Source of the DNA: Methanobacteriota archaeon
GTDB lineage: Archaea > Thermoplasmatota > Thermoplasmata > RBG-16-68-12
Assembly: GCA_005878635.1 (NCBI GenBank)
Contig: VBLS01000111.1
Coordinates: 1 to 60,533 of the forward strand
DNA length: 60,533 nt
Direction of reading: 5' to 3'
Position numbers and translations under genes: made by a program. The notes under the pieces were generated by a model that did not search any database, was not told the origin of the DNA, and worked only from the letters and a program-made list of their open reading frames with translations. Positions 41,840 to 49,684 of the stretch are shown here, piece after piece; within the stretch, counting starts at the first letter, position 1; every line of letters starts with the position of its first letter.

Positions 41840-42238
41840 TCACACGATCATGCTCGCGGTCGCCGCGACGCGCGGCCACCGCTCGGCGGCTTCGCGGGCC
41901 ACCGGTCCCTTGATGTCCGATCCCTTCACCTCGCCTTCCGGAGTGACGATCACGCACGCGTTGTCCTCGAACTGGACCATCATCCCCTCGGGCCTCCGGA
42001 ACGGTCGCCGCTGGCGCACGACGACCGCGTTCATCACCTGTTTGCGCGTCTCCGGTGTGCCCTTCTTGACGGCGACGACGAGGAGGTCGGCGATGCCGGC
42101 CGACGCGAGCCGGTTCCGCACGCCCCGGTATTTCATCACTTCAATGATCTCGACGATCTTCGCACCGGTGTTGTCGATGCATTCGAGGCGCGCGCCCTTC
42201 GGGAGGCCGCGCATCTGGCGTCCGGGAAGGCCCTTCAC
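41840..42238 (-). CDS. rpl14: 50S ribosomal protein uL14
   Basis: 132-residue subunit-interface protein. G-A-R-L-E-C-I-D-N-T-G-A-K, G-I-A-D-L-L-V-V-A-V-K-K-G and V-V-V-R-Q-R-R-P-F-R-R are the conserved blocks. It starts at GTG 42238, overlapping the uS17 stop as GTGA; an in-frame ATG at 42214 is the alternative. Confidence 0.95.
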   Translation of the reverse strand: MKGLPGRQMRGLPKGARLECIDNTGAKIVEIIEVMKYRGVRNRLASAGIADLLVVAVKKGTPETRKQVMNAVVVRQRRPFRRPEGMMVQFEDNACVIVTPEGEVKGSDIKGPVAREAAERWPRVAATASMIV

Positions 42239-42633
42239 CCGGCGACCCCCTGGTTGTGGATCGCGACGAAGTGCACCGTCTTCCCGAGGGGTCGGCACTC
42301 CATCGCGACGATCCGGTGCCCGACCTGGAGGCCGAGGCACGGCGGCGCGTGGACATTCAACCGGCGCGTCCGCTTCTCGAACCGTTCGAACTTCTGGATG
42401 TACCGAAGGTACTCCCGCTCGATGACGACCGTGTTCTGCATTCGCGTCGAGACGACGACGCCTTCGAGCATCTGGCCGCGCACCGGAAGGCCGGCGTGGA
42501 ATGGACACTTCGCGTCCGTGCAAACCTTCGCGGGTGAGGGGACGTCAATGCCGATGTCGCGGGCACCGGGGGCCGATGGCACCGCGGCCGCGACCGCCTT
42601 CCGTCTCGACTTCTTCTCCGCCATGGACGTCAC
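42235..42633 (-). CDS. rps17: 30S ribosomal protein uS17
   Basis: Archaeal-type uS17 of about 130 residues: a basic N-terminal tail, I-D-V-P, C-x-D-x-x-C-P-F-H-A-G-L-P-V-R-G, then V-V-V-S-T-R-M-Q-N-T-V-V-I-E-R-E-Y. GTG 42633 overlaps the Rpp29 stop as GTGA; the ATG at 42624 is three codons further in. Confidence 0.94.
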   Translation of the reverse strand: MTSMAEKKSRRKAVAAAVPSAPGARDIGIDVPSPAKVCTDAKCPFHAGLPVRGQMLEGVVVSTRMQNTVVIEREYLRYIQKFERFEKRTRRLNVHAPPCLGLQVGHRIVAMECRPLGKTVHFVAIHNQGVAG

Positions 42634-42881
42634 CGGGCCTTCTTCACGCGGTCTTCCGGCCGAAATCGGATGTCCGCCCCGTCGATCTCGTAGCCGCCCT
42701 GGACGTCGAAGCGGAACCGGCTGCCTTCCTTGGGAATCCGTTTCTCGTCGCCGCGGACATCGAGGACGAGCGTGTTCCGCGTCTCATCGACGACGCGTCC
42801 ACGAAGATGCTCCTGGCTGGGGTCCGTCGCCGCGACCACCTCGACCTGGAGCCCGATGAGCTCGTGCTTCCGAAGGTTCAC
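42630..42881 (-). CDS. rnp1: RNase P protein component 1 (Rpp29/Pop4)
   Basis: 83-residue Sm-like protein of archaeal RNase P, which trims tRNA 5' ends. L-I-G-L-Q-V-E-V, G-R-V-V-D-E-T-R-N-T-L-V-L and R-I-P-K-E-G-S-x-F-x-F are the family marks. Its place between uL29 and uS17 is the usual archaeal one; the eIF1/SUI1 gene that often sits here too is absent. Confidence 0.93.
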   Translation of the reverse strand: MNLRKHELIGLQVEVVAATDPSQEHLRGRVVDETRNTLVLDVRGDEKRIPKEGSRFRFDVQGGYEIDGADIRFRPEDRVKKAR

Positions 42882-43132
42882 GGGGTTTCCTCCGTCGCGG
42901 ATTCCTTCGGCGTGGGCGCCGGGGCGGTCCCGAGCCGCCGCTCCTCGGACATGATCGTGAGGATCCGGGCGATGTTCTTGCGAAGGGCGCGGATCTTCCC
43001 CGGATTCGGAGGCGCGCCGCCCATCGCCGCGACGCCGCGCTCGTGCATCAGCTCGTCCCGGAGTTCCGAGAGCTTCTTGCCGAGGGTGTCGGCGTCCATC
43101 GCCCGGATTTCCTTCGTGCGGAGGAGGGGCAT
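42878..43132 (-). CDS. rpl29: 50S ribosomal protein uL29
   Basis: 84-residue two-helix protein at the peptide exit. L-R-T-K-E-I-R-A-M, K-L-S-E-L-R-D-E-L and N-P-G-K-I-R-A-L-R-K-N-I-A-R-I-L-T are typical. A short Thr/Pro/Glu tail follows. Starts at ATG 43132, overlapping the uS3 stop by one base. Confidence 0.94.
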   Translation of the reverse strand: MPLLRTKEIRAMDADTLGKKLSELRDELMHERGVAAMGGAPPNPGKIRALRKNIARILTIMSEERRLGTAPAPTPKESATEETP

Positions 43133-44016
43133 TAGGCGTCGTCGCCCCCGTTCGGCTCGACGTCGGCGTCCACGCCGAGCGCCTTCACTTCCTTCGCGAC
43201 CTTCTTCAACCGCTTCGAGGCGACCTTGCCGCGTTTCACCTTCGGCTCGGCCACTTTCGGCTCCTCGAGAATCAGGGGTTCCGGTTCTTCCGGTTCGTCC
43301 TCGGCGGGAACCGCTGCGGGGACCGCCTCGGGCTTGGGCTCCGCCCGCACGAGGAGGGCGGCCTCGGCCATGGCAGCGGCCGCGGCCAGGTATTCGGCGG
43401 ACGGCTGCTTGATCTCGACCTCATCGGGCAGCTTCGCCCGCGGGTCCATGATCTCGACCGTCACGCCGATGACCCCGGGCTTGAGTTTCGCCGCCGCGAA
43501 GCCGCGGTCCATCCAGAGGTTGCGCGGCTCGCCGCAATACTTGATGTGACCGGCCTTGAACTTCTCCCGGCGGTGCCGTTGGCCCGTCAGTTTGCCGGCG
43601 ATGACGACGAGGCAGCCTTTCGCGCCGGCCTCCATGATCCGTCGCACGGTCGAATGGCCCGCCCGCCGGAAATGCCAGCCGCGCTCCAGCGCGTTCGCGA
43701 GCTTCTCCGCCATGATCTGCGCATTGAGGGCCGGGCTCCCGACCTCCTGCACTTCGATCTGGGGATTGTCGAATTTGAATTGACGTTCGACGGCCTCCGT
43801 GAGGCTCTTGATCGCCCCGCCCTTCCGCCCGATGACGAGGCCCGGGCGCTCCGCGAGAAGGGTGACGCGGGTCCCCATGGGAGTCCGCTGGATGTCCAGG
43901 CCGCCGAACCCGGCCCGGCGGGTCTCGTTCATCAGGTATTCCTTGAGGAGGACGCGGCGCACGTTCTCGACGATGATGCGCTTGTCTTTCCGCTCGACCT
44001 TCGACTCCGCCGGCAC
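43132..44016 (-). CDS. rps3: 30S ribosomal protein uS3
   Basis: Small-subunit mRNA-entry protein with KH domain: G-T-R-V-T-L-x-A-x-R-P-G-L-V-I-G-R-K-G-G near 50-69, then R-R-A-G-H-S-T-V-R-R-I-M. 294 residues; the last 75 are an Ala/Glu/Pro- then Lys-rich extension beyond the core. Abuts uL22 with no gap. Confidence 0.95.
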   Translation of the reverse strand: MPAESKVERKDKRIIVENVRRVLLKEYLMNETRRAGFGGLDIQRTPMGTRVTLLAERPGLVIGRKGGAIKSLTEAVERQFKFDNPQIEVQEVGSPALNAQIMAEKLANALERGWHFRRAGHSTVRRIMEAGAKGCLVVIAGKLTGQRHRREKFKAGHIKYCGEPRNLWMDRGFAAAKLKPGVIGVTVEIMDPRAKLPDEVEIKQPSAEYLAAAAAMAEAALLVRAEPKPEAVPAAVPAEDEPEEPEPLILEEPKVAEPKVKRGKVASKRLKKVAKEVKALGVDADVEPNGGDDA

Positions 44017-44472
44017 TCACGCCACCTCTTCGAGGACGATCTCCAGATTGACGGTGTCTTGGTTCCACGGGCTGCTGCGCCCGTACGCGCGGGGTCGATA
44101 GCCCTTCGACGTCGCGCCCTTGTGGGCGTTGATGACGGCGATGACCATCGTGTCCGGATCCTCTTTCCCGGTGAACTCCGCGTTCGCGACCGCGCTCTCG
44201 AGGATCGTGAGGAACGCCTTCGCCGCCTTGACTGGATATCGCGCCGGCCCCAGGCCGGACTTGTGTGCGACCCACCGCCCGTACGTCCGCATCGGCACCG
44301 CCTGCTTGAGGGCCGCGACGTTCTCCAGGTATTCGCGGGCCTTCTCTACCGTCCGCCCGCGCAGCTGCCTCGCGAGCTCGATCGACTTCTTCCACGCGAT
44401 CGGGAGGTCTCGGCCATACGCTCGGGCCATCGTCTCGATCTTGTATTCCACCGTGTACCCGAGTTTCGTCAT
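44017..44472 (-). CDS. rpl22: 50S ribosomal protein uL22
   Basis: 151-residue exit-tunnel protein. A-R-A-Y-G-R-D-L-P-I-A-W-K, C-terminal Y-R-P-R-A-Y-G-R-S-S-P-W-N, and A-L-x-x-V-P-x-R-x-Y are archaeal blocks. ATG 44472, 7 bp after the uS19 stop. Confidence 0.95.
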   Translation of the reverse strand: MTKLGYTVEYKIETMARAYGRDLPIAWKKSIELARQLRGRTVEKAREYLENVAALKQAVPMRTYGRWVAHKSGLGPARYPVKAAKAFLTILESAVANAEFTGKEDPDTMVIAVINAHKGATSKGYRPRAYGRSSPWNQDTVNLEIVLEEVA

Positions 44473-44479
44473 CCGATCC

Positions 44480-44947
44480 TCACTTCAGCGGCATGAACTT
44501 CGACGAGCGCGTCGCGCCGACGCCCGGTCCGCTGTGGACCACGGGCTTGCGGGTCATCGCGAACTCGCCGAGGAAATGGCCGATCATCTCGGACTTGATC
44601 TCCACCGTCACGAACTCCTTCCCGTTGTGGATCGCGACCTTCTTCCCGATGAAGTCGGGCAGGATCGGGACGTCGCGGCAGTGCGTCCGGACCGCAGCGT
44701 CGGTCCCGTTCGCTCGTAGTTTCTCGACGAACGTCAGGCGCTCGTCGTCGAGGCCGCGGATGAACGTCCGGCGAGGACGGGCCGGCAAGAGCTCGATGAT
44801 CTCCTCGAGCGTCATGGCCTTCATCTCGTCGAGGGTGTAGCCGCGGTAGGTGAACTCCTTCTTCCGGCGCGTCTCCACGAGGCCTGCGCGCTTGCGCAAC
44901 TTCCGCCGTGCCGCCTTCGCGAGACCGCCGCCCATCTTCTTCGCCAT
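44480..44947 (-). CDS. rps19: 30S ribosomal protein uS19
   Basis: 155-residue head protein of the small subunit. F-T-Y-R-G-Y-T-L-D-E-M, R-T-H-C-R-D-V-P-I-L-P-D-F-I-G, and H-F-L-G-E-F-A-x-T-R-K-P-V-x-H-S-G-P-G-V-G-A-T-R-S-S-K-F identify the archaeal type. Starts four bases after the uL2 neighbour upstream in transcription. Confidence 0.95.
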   Translation of the reverse strand: MAKKMGGGLAKAARRKLRKRAGLVETRRKKEFTYRGYTLDEMKAMTLEEIIELLPARPRRTFIRGLDDERLTFVEKLRANGTDAAVRTHCRDVPILPDFIGKKVAIHNGKEFVTVEIKSEMIGHFLGEFAMTRKPVVHSGPGVGATRSSKFMPLK

Positions 44948-44951
44948 GCGT

Positions 44952-45665
44952 TTACCTCCGTCGCCGCTTCTCCTTCAGCCGCTTCGGTTTCGGGGACATC
45001 CGGCCGACCTTCCGGCCGGGAGGAGCGTCATATCCGACGGTCGACGGCTTGCCGACGTGCTGGTGCGATCCGCCTCCGTGGGGATGGTCGACGGGATTCA
45101 TCGCGACCCCGCGGACCTTGAAGTAGGGCTTGCTGAACGATCGGAAGGAGAACCACTTCTTGCCGGCGCGCGTGAAGGGCTTGTCCCCGCGGCCTGCGCC
45201 TGCGACCGCGCCGATCGTCGCGCGGCAGTCCGGATGGAAGGATCGGAACTGGCCCGACGGCAACTGCACGACGGTCCGATCTCCCTGGCTCACGACCACG
45301 GCCTGCGCGCCGGCGGCGCGGACGAAGCGGCCCCCGTCTCCCGGCATCGCCTCGAGATTGTAGACGAGCGTCCCTTCGGGGATGTCGCGCAGCGTCATCG
45401 TGTTCCCGCGGTCGAGATTCGGAGGGCCGTGGGTCACCGGCTGCCCGACGGAAAGCCCGTCGCAAGCGATCATCAGGACCTCATGACCATCGAACCGCAC
45501 CCGCGCGAGGGGGGCCGTGTGGCCCGGCGCTTGGAAGATGGCGGTCACGACGCCGGAGCCGCGAAGGTGCGGGTGCACGACCGGACCCGGATGGCGGTGG
45601 CTCGGCGACCGATACGTCGGCGAGGTCCCGCGGCCGCGGCGCTGGCCCGGAAGATTCTTTCCCAT
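44952..45665 (-). CDS. rpl2: 50S ribosomal protein uL2
   Basis: 237-residue peptidyl-transferase region protein. G-K-N-L-P-G-Q-R-R-G-R-G-T opens it; G-R-G-D-K-P-F-T-R-A-G-K-K-W and V-A-M-N-P-V-D-H-P-H-G-G-G-S-H are the catalytic-region blocks. Overlaps the uL23 stop by one base. Confidence 0.96.
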   Translation of the reverse strand: MGKNLPGQRRGRGTSPTYRSPSHRHPGPVVHPHLRGSGVVTAIFQAPGHTAPLARVRFDGHEVLMIACDGLSVGQPVTHGPPNLDRGNTMTLRDIPEGTLVYNLEAMPGDGGRFVRAAGAQAVVVSQGDRTVVQLPSGQFRSFHPDCRATIGAVAGAGRGDKPFTRAGKKWFSFRSFSKPYFKVRGVAMNPVDHPHGGGSHQHVGKPSTVGYDAPPGRKVGRMSPKPKRLKEKRRRR

Positions 45666-45946
45666 CAGAACACCCCGATCCGCATCCCGATTTCTTCCGC
45701 GGAGAACTCCGGCTTGAGTTTGATGACCGCATGCTTGCCGTCCCGCCGGACGAAGGTGTTGACCTTCGCGACCTTGACCTGGAACAGTTCCTCGAAGGCC
45801 CTCTTGACCTCGGTCCTCGTCGCGCGCCGGACCACGAGGAACTCGAGGCGATTCCCGTCCTTCAGGTTTTGAGCGGGCGTGCCCTGGAGCATGTTGAGCG
45901 TCTTCTCGGTGACGTACGGATGGAGGAGGATCTCGTGCGGTTTCAT
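45665..45946 (-). CDS. rpl23: 50S ribosomal protein uL23
   Basis: 93-residue tunnel-exit protein and SRP contact. H-P-Y-V-T-E-K-T-L-N, then F-Q-V-K-V-A-K-V-N-T-F-V-R-R-D-G-K-H-A-V-I-K-L and G-M-R-I-G-V-F. The ATG at 45946 overlaps the uL4 stop by four bases; the longer upstream frame is a shadow. Confidence 0.95.
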   Translation of the reverse strand: MKPHEILLHPYVTEKTLNMLQGTPAQNLKDGNRLEFLVVRRATRTEVKRAFEELFQVKVAKVNTFVRRDGKHAVIKLKPEFSAEEIGMRIGVF

Positions 45947-46875
45947 GGCTGCCAGCTCCGCAGCACTTCGAGGGCTCCCTCGCTGAACACCGCGAGCCGG
46001 CCCGGATCGCCGCCGGGCGCGAGGACCTCGGCGTTCAGGCCGGAAGGGCTGACGACCTCGATGCCCGGGAGGTTCCCGAACAACCGGCGCACCTTCGTCG
46101 GGTCCTTGACGACGACGAGCAAGCTCCGCGGCTGGCGATACCTCCGGCCGCGCATCTTGCCCCGACCGGCCCGGACGTGGCGGCCTTCCTTCGCGCGCTC
46201 GACGTCCGACAGCACCCCGAGGCGATCGAGGATCTTGACGCCTTCCCGGGTGGCGCCTCCCTCCGGCTCGAGGGTCTCGAGCCCGTCTTCGACAATCACG
46301 GGGAGGCTCAGCGCCTCCTTGAAATGGTGGCCGCGCGCCGCTACGATCTCCGATTCCTTGAGCGCGGACAGGGCCGCGTTTCGGGCCATCCGCCGCTCCT
46401 TCTCGTTGATCTTCTTGGCCCACACCTTGTCCGGGCGCGGAGGATGCGCGCGACGGCCTCCGACGGTGCCCGGAGCCTGCGCGCCGGTCATCGAGCCGCG
46501 AAGCCGCGGCACTCGGGACACTCCGTGTCCCTTGCCCGACCAGCGGACGGAGTGTCGGATTCCCGACCGGAAGGCGGGGCCGTACGGCTGACGTCGGTTC
46601 GCCTGCGCCGCGGTGACGGCCCGACGGATGAGGTCGAATCGGACGTCGCCCTGGAAAATCGGCGGGAGGTCGACGGACTTGACCACGTCGCCGTCGAGGG
46701 AATAAACGTGAACGCGACCGCCTTCCGGACGAGGAGCCTCCTTCGTCTTCGGGGCCTTCGTCGCCTTCGGAGGTTTCTCGGCCGCGGCCGGCTTCTTCCG
46801 TCGCACCCGCGGCTTCGGCGGCGCCTTCTCTTCTTCCTCGGCCGCCTCTTTCTTCTCCTTCGCGGGGATCCTCAC
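45943..46875 (-). CDS. rpl4: 50S ribosomal protein uL4 with N-terminal extension
   Basis: The core starts near residue 53 (V-H-V-Y-S-L-D-G) and has A-N-R-R-Q-P-Y-G, G-K-G-H-G-V-S-R-V-P-R and R-H-V-R-A-G-R-G-K-M-R-G-R-R-Y. It is preceded by about 50 residues rich in Lys, Glu, Ala and Pro, absent from most archaeal uL4. GTG 46875 overlaps the uL3 stop; no start codon lies nearer the core, so the extension is probably made. 310 residues. Confidence 0.93.
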   Translation of the reverse strand: MRIPAKEKKEAAEEEEKAPPKPRVRRKKPAAAEKPPKATKAPKTKEAPRPEGGRVHVYSLDGDVVKSVDLPPIFQGDVRFDLIRRAVTAAQANRRQPYGPAFRSGIRHSVRWSGKGHGVSRVPRLRGSMTGAQAPGTVGGRRAHPPRPDKVWAKKINEKERRMARNAALSALKESEIVAARGHHFKEALSLPVIVEDGLETLEPEGGATREGVKILDRLGVLSDVERAKEGRHVRAGRGKMRGRRYRQPRSLLVVVKDPTKVRRLFGNLPGIEVVSPSGLNAEVLAPGGDPGRLAVFSEGALEVLRSWQP

Positions 46876-47876
46876 ACCCCCTGCTTCGATTCGCGCGAAA
46901 CGTAGGTGAGATCGGGGGACTTTTCCAGTTTCACGAAGCCGATCCGGGCGGCGTCGCGGAGGCGGATGAGTCGCTTCGCGGGCCCCGGAATTGAACCGTG
47001 GAGCAGGACGTACGAATTACGGACGATCCCGTAAGAGAGGAACCCGCCGCTCGGATTGATCTCCTCACCCTTCTCGCCGATCTTCAAAATCCGCTTGTTG
47101 TACTCCGTCCTCTGATGATACCCGAACTGTCCGCCTTGCGGGACCGTCGGCCGCACGTATCCCGGCTGGAAGTTCCCGAGCGTGCCGATGTTCCGCCGGT
47201 GCTTCGAATTCTTGTGGCTCAGGAGCCGCGTGCCCCATCGGGTGTGGTGCCCCTTCCACCCCTTGCCTTTCGTGATCGCGGCGACGTCGACGATCGATCC
47301 TTCCCGACAGAATTCCGTGACGGCGATGTCCGTCCCGAGCAACTGCTTCGCGTATTTGATGCGGTCCTCGATGGAGCCGCCGCCGACCCGATTCTCCATC
47401 AGATCGGGCTTCTTCTTCGGGACCCCGGTCAGCAACGCCGGCTGCGTGTAGGTTATGAGACGCACGTCGTCGACGTGCGCGGGATCCACCTTTTTCCAAG
47501 CTTCCTCCGCGTCGTAGTCCTTCGGAATCGGGAAGACCCTTCGCAGTTCCTTGTCGAGCTTCGGGCTCCACACCTCCACCTGGGTCCTCAGGCCCTCGGG
47601 CTCCCGATGGTAGAGTCGCACCGCCGCGACGTGCATCGGAGGGACCTCGAGCACGGTGACGGGGATCTGGACCTCCTGACCCGATGTGGTCGAGGTGGGC
47701 CGGTAGTCCACCACGATCGCGTGCGTCATCCCGGCTTTGTAGCCCGCAAAGCCCTGGACCTTCGGGCTGCTTCCGTCCAAGTCGGGCCAACTCGAGAAGT
47801 GGGGAATCGGGCTCTCGCTCCTCTTGCGGGGCGAAAAGCCCATCGAGCCGTGTCGTGGTCGGTGTTCCTTCGGCAT
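46872..47876 (-). CDS. rpl3: 50S ribosomal protein uL3
   Basis: First gene of the operon, 334 residues. R-P-R-H-G-S-M-G-F-S-P-R-K-R is the archaeal opening; V-A-A-I-T-K-G-K-G-W-K-G, W-G-T-R, H-K-N-S-K-H-R-R-N-I-G-T-L-G and G-Q-F-G-Y-H-Q-R-T-E-Y-N-K follow. ATG 47876. The leader upstream is long and holds a strong hairpin. Confidence 0.96.
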   Translation of the reverse strand: MPKEHRPRHGSMGFSPRKRSESPIPHFSSWPDLDGSSPKVQGFAGYKAGMTHAIVVDYRPTSTTSGQEVQIPVTVLEVPPMHVAAVRLYHREPEGLRTQVEVWSPKLDKELRRVFPIPKDYDAEEAWKKVDPAHVDDVRLITYTQPALLTGVPKKKPDLMENRVGGGSIEDRIKYAKQLLGTDIAVTEFCREGSIVDVAAITKGKGWKGHHTRWGTRLLSHKNSKHRRNIGTLGNFQPGYVRPTVPQGGQFGYHQRTEYNKRILKIGEKGEEINPSGGFLSYGIVRNSYVLLHGSIPGPAKRLIRLRDAARIGFVKLEKSPDLTYVSRESKQGV

Positions 47877-47956
47877 CGGCGAGTCCTCCGCGCAAAGCGT
47901 TCTCTCGTCGCGTGCAACGAGCCGCGGGCGAATGCCACGCCGCCGTGACGCTGCCT

Positions 47957-47981
47957 GCGGGCCCAGAAGATTCGGGCCCGC
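47957..47981 (-). promoter_or_regulatory. GC-rich hairpin in the ribosomal operon leader
   Basis: Perfect 8-bp stem GCGGGCCC/GGGCCCGC around a 9-base loop (47965-47973), 80 nt before the uL3 ATG and inside the predicted leader. It is GC-rich and has no T-run after it, so it is not an intrinsic terminator. A binding site for a ribosomal protein or another translational control is possible. Confidence 0.45.
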
Positions 47982-48053
47982 ATTTCCGGGATCCTCAAGC
48001 GGATTGCCCAGGGGCGTCTGGTCGGCGCGTTGGGCCGTCCCTATGGAGGGGGG

Positions 48054-48062
48054 CTATTTAGC
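48054..48062 (-). promoter_or_regulatory. Candidate TATA box of the ribosomal operon
   Basis: Minus strand GCTAAATAG, preceded by an A-run, predicts transcription start near 48032 and an untranslated leader of about 155 nt before uL3. It is the best TATA match in the 247-bp gap after the 54-residue gene. Confidence 0.45.
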
Positions 48063-48123
48063 TTTTTGGAGAAAGACGTGCGTCTCTCGGAGGAAAATGC
48101 GAATGTTCGCGGAAGGGCGGCGC

Positions 48124-48288
48124 TCAGCGGAGAAGGGCTTTCGGTTTCGCCTTCGGGAGATCGAGCGGCTCGATCGCAATCGGCCGCGGCGACTCCTCTT
48201 CTCGTTCCTCGTCCCGTTCGAGTTCGGATTCGTCGGCGATCGCCCGCCAGAGCGCTTTCATCCGTTCGTCATAATACTCGTCGCACAT
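48124..48288 (-). CDS. Small charged protein starting M-C-D-E-Y-Y
   Basis: A 54-residue protein: M-C-D-E-Y-Y-D-E-R-M-K-A-L-W-R-A-I-A, a Glu-run (E-R-D-E-E-R-E-E-E), then P-R-P-I-A-I-E-P and a basic end K-P-K-A-L-L-R. I recall similar short proteins in other prokaryotes but know no function. ATG 48288 follows GGTGG; the frame is open to 48393 but the upstream part crosses the shared dyad. Could be co-transcribed with the ribosomal operon or use the divergent GTPase promoter region. Confidence 0.6.
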   Translation of the reverse strand: MCDEYYDERMKALWRAIADESELERDEEREEESPRPIAIEPLDLPKAKPKALLR

Positions 48289-48392
48289 CGGGCCACCTTC
48301 GGTCCCGTATTTCGGGGAGGATACATCATCATTTGCCAATCTCCGGCCATGGGAGGGTGTTTCGATGAGGCCGGACTCCTCGCCGTCTATCA

Positions 48393-48410
48393 ATTATCCT
48401 GGGGGATAAC
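48393..48410. promoter_or_regulatory. Dyad upstream of Ras-like GTPase 1
   Basis: ATTATC, six bases, GATAAC: five of six positions pair. It ends 11 bp before a TATA-like CGTTTAAGC at 48421. The same arrangement recurs before the other two GTPase genes. Confidence 0.55.
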
Positions 48411-48468
48411 GCTCCCATAACGTTTAAGCGGGTCTCGCCGGGTATGCCCGGTGCCAGGCGGGAATTTT

Positions 48469-49032
48469 ATGGAAGTCAAGAGGATGAAGGTGAAGGTTTG
48501 TCTCATCGGCGAGGCCGCAGTCGGCAAGACCTCCCTCATCCGCCGATTCGTCCTCGACAACTTCGATGACAAGTATATCCAGACCCTTGGCACGAAAGTC
48601 TCGAAGAAGGAACTCGCCTCGCCCAGCCCCGACGGCACGGGCGAACTGAAGATCGACATGACGATCTGGGACATCATGGGCCAGAAAGGATTCCGCGAGC
48701 TCCTCAAGGAGGCCTACTTCTACGGCGCCCGCGGGATTCTCGCGGTGTGCGACGTGACCCGCCGCAAGACGCTCGACGACCTGGACGACTGGATCGAGGG
48801 CGTCTACAGCGTGACCGGCAAGATCCCGATCGAATTCCTGGGGAACAAGGTCGACCTGAAGGACCAGCTCCAGATCACGGAGGACGAAATGGTCCAGGCG
48901 GCGAGGGCCTACGACAGCCCGTTCCACTTCACGTCGGCGAAGGCCGGCGTCAACGTCGAGACCGCGTTCCAATCCCTGGCGGAGCGCGTCGCGAAGGAGC
49001 GATACGCGAGGAAAGTCGTCGCGGAAGAATAA
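48469..49032 (+). CDS. Ras-like small GTPase 1
   Basis: Ras-superfamily GTPase of 187 residues. G1 G-E-A-A-V-G-K-T-S at 14-22, switch I F-D-D-K-Y-I-Q-T-L-G-T-K, G3 W-D-I-M-G-Q at 67-72, G4 G-N-K-V-D-L-K-D and G5 T-S-A-K. G3 reads D-I-M-G-Q instead of Rab D-T-A-G-Q but keeps the catalytic-position Gln. No lipid-attachment Cys at the C-terminus. ATG 48469 is chosen by comparison with the third paralog, which also begins M-E; GTG 48451 would be leaderless. First of three tandem paralogs. Confidence 0.9.
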   Translation: MEVKRMKVKVCLIGEAAVGKTSLIRRFVLDNFDDKYIQTLGTKVSKKELASPSPDGTGELKIDMTIWDIMGQKGFRELLKEAYFYGARGILAVCDVTRRKTLDDLDDWIEGVYSVTGKIPIEFLGNKVDLKDQLQITEDEMVQAARAYDSPFHFTSAKAGVNVETAFQSLAERVAKERYARKVVAEE

Positions 49033-49034
49033 GA

Positions 49035-49052
49035 ATTATCATCGACGAGAAT
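49035..49052. promoter_or_regulatory. Degenerate dyad upstream of Ras-like GTPase 2
   Basis: ATTATC, six bases, GAGAAT: same left arm and spacing as the dyads before GTPases 1 and 3, with two changes in the right arm. It ends 12 bp before a TATA-like GTAGATAAG at 49065. Confidence 0.4.
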
Positions 49053-49094
49053 CGCGTCCTCACGGTAGATAAGACGGAGTCCGTTTCGAACCGC

Positions 49095-49652
49095 ATGATG
49101 GCGACGCCCGCGGTGACCGGCCTGAAGCATATCAAGGCCAAGGTGTGTCTGGTCGGGGATGTCGCCGTAGGAAAGACCTCGCTCATCCGGCGGTTCGTCC
49201 AGGACGAATTCGACGACCGCTACATCGCGACGGTCGGGACGAAGGTCACGAAGAAGACCGTCGAAGTGGAATGGCGGGGTGCGCCCGCAATGCTCGACAT
49301 GATGGTGTGGGACATCATGGGCGAGAAAGGTTTCCGCGCCCTCCTCCGGGACGCGTACTTCGAAGGCTCGCATGGCGTCATCGCGGTCTGCGACCTGACG
49401 CGCAAGGACTCGTTCTACGACCTCAACAACTGGGTCCAGATGATCCGCAAACAGGTCGGGAACGTCCCGATCGTCTTCCTCGGAAACAAGATGGACCTCC
49501 TGGAGCGGCGCGTCGTGAGCGAGGAAGAGCTCGCGCGGATGGGCACAATCCACAGCGCCGCGCATTTCCTCGCATCGGCGAAGACAGGCCACGGCGTGAA
49601 CGAGGCCTTCAAAGCCCTCGCGGATGCGATCGGTCATCACGACGACGCCTGA
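49095..49652 (+). CDS. Ras-like small GTPase 2
   Basis: 185 residues, paralog of the flanking genes. G1 G-D-V-A-V-G-K-T-S near 21-29, switch I F-D-D-R-Y-I-A-T-V-G-T-K, G3 W-D-I-M-G-E, G4 G-N-K-M-D-L-L, G5 A-S-A-K. The Gln of G3 is replaced by Glu, which in Ras lowers intrinsic hydrolysis, so a partner GAP may be needed. Ends in H-H-D-D-A without lipidation site. Start at ATG 49095 (a second ATG follows at once); the open frame upstream overlaps GTPase 1 out of frame and is not coding. Confidence 0.88.
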   Translation: MMATPAVTGLKHIKAKVCLVGDVAVGKTSLIRRFVQDEFDDRYIATVGTKVTKKTVEVEWRGAPAMLDMMVWDIMGEKGFRALLRDAYFEGSHGVIAVCDLTRKDSFYDLNNWVQMIRKQVGNVPIVFLGNKMDLLERRVVSEEELARMGTIHSAAHFLASAKTGHGVNEAFKALADAIGHHDDA

Positions 49653-49684
49653 GCCCACGCCATTTTCGATGGCGTCGCACGCGT

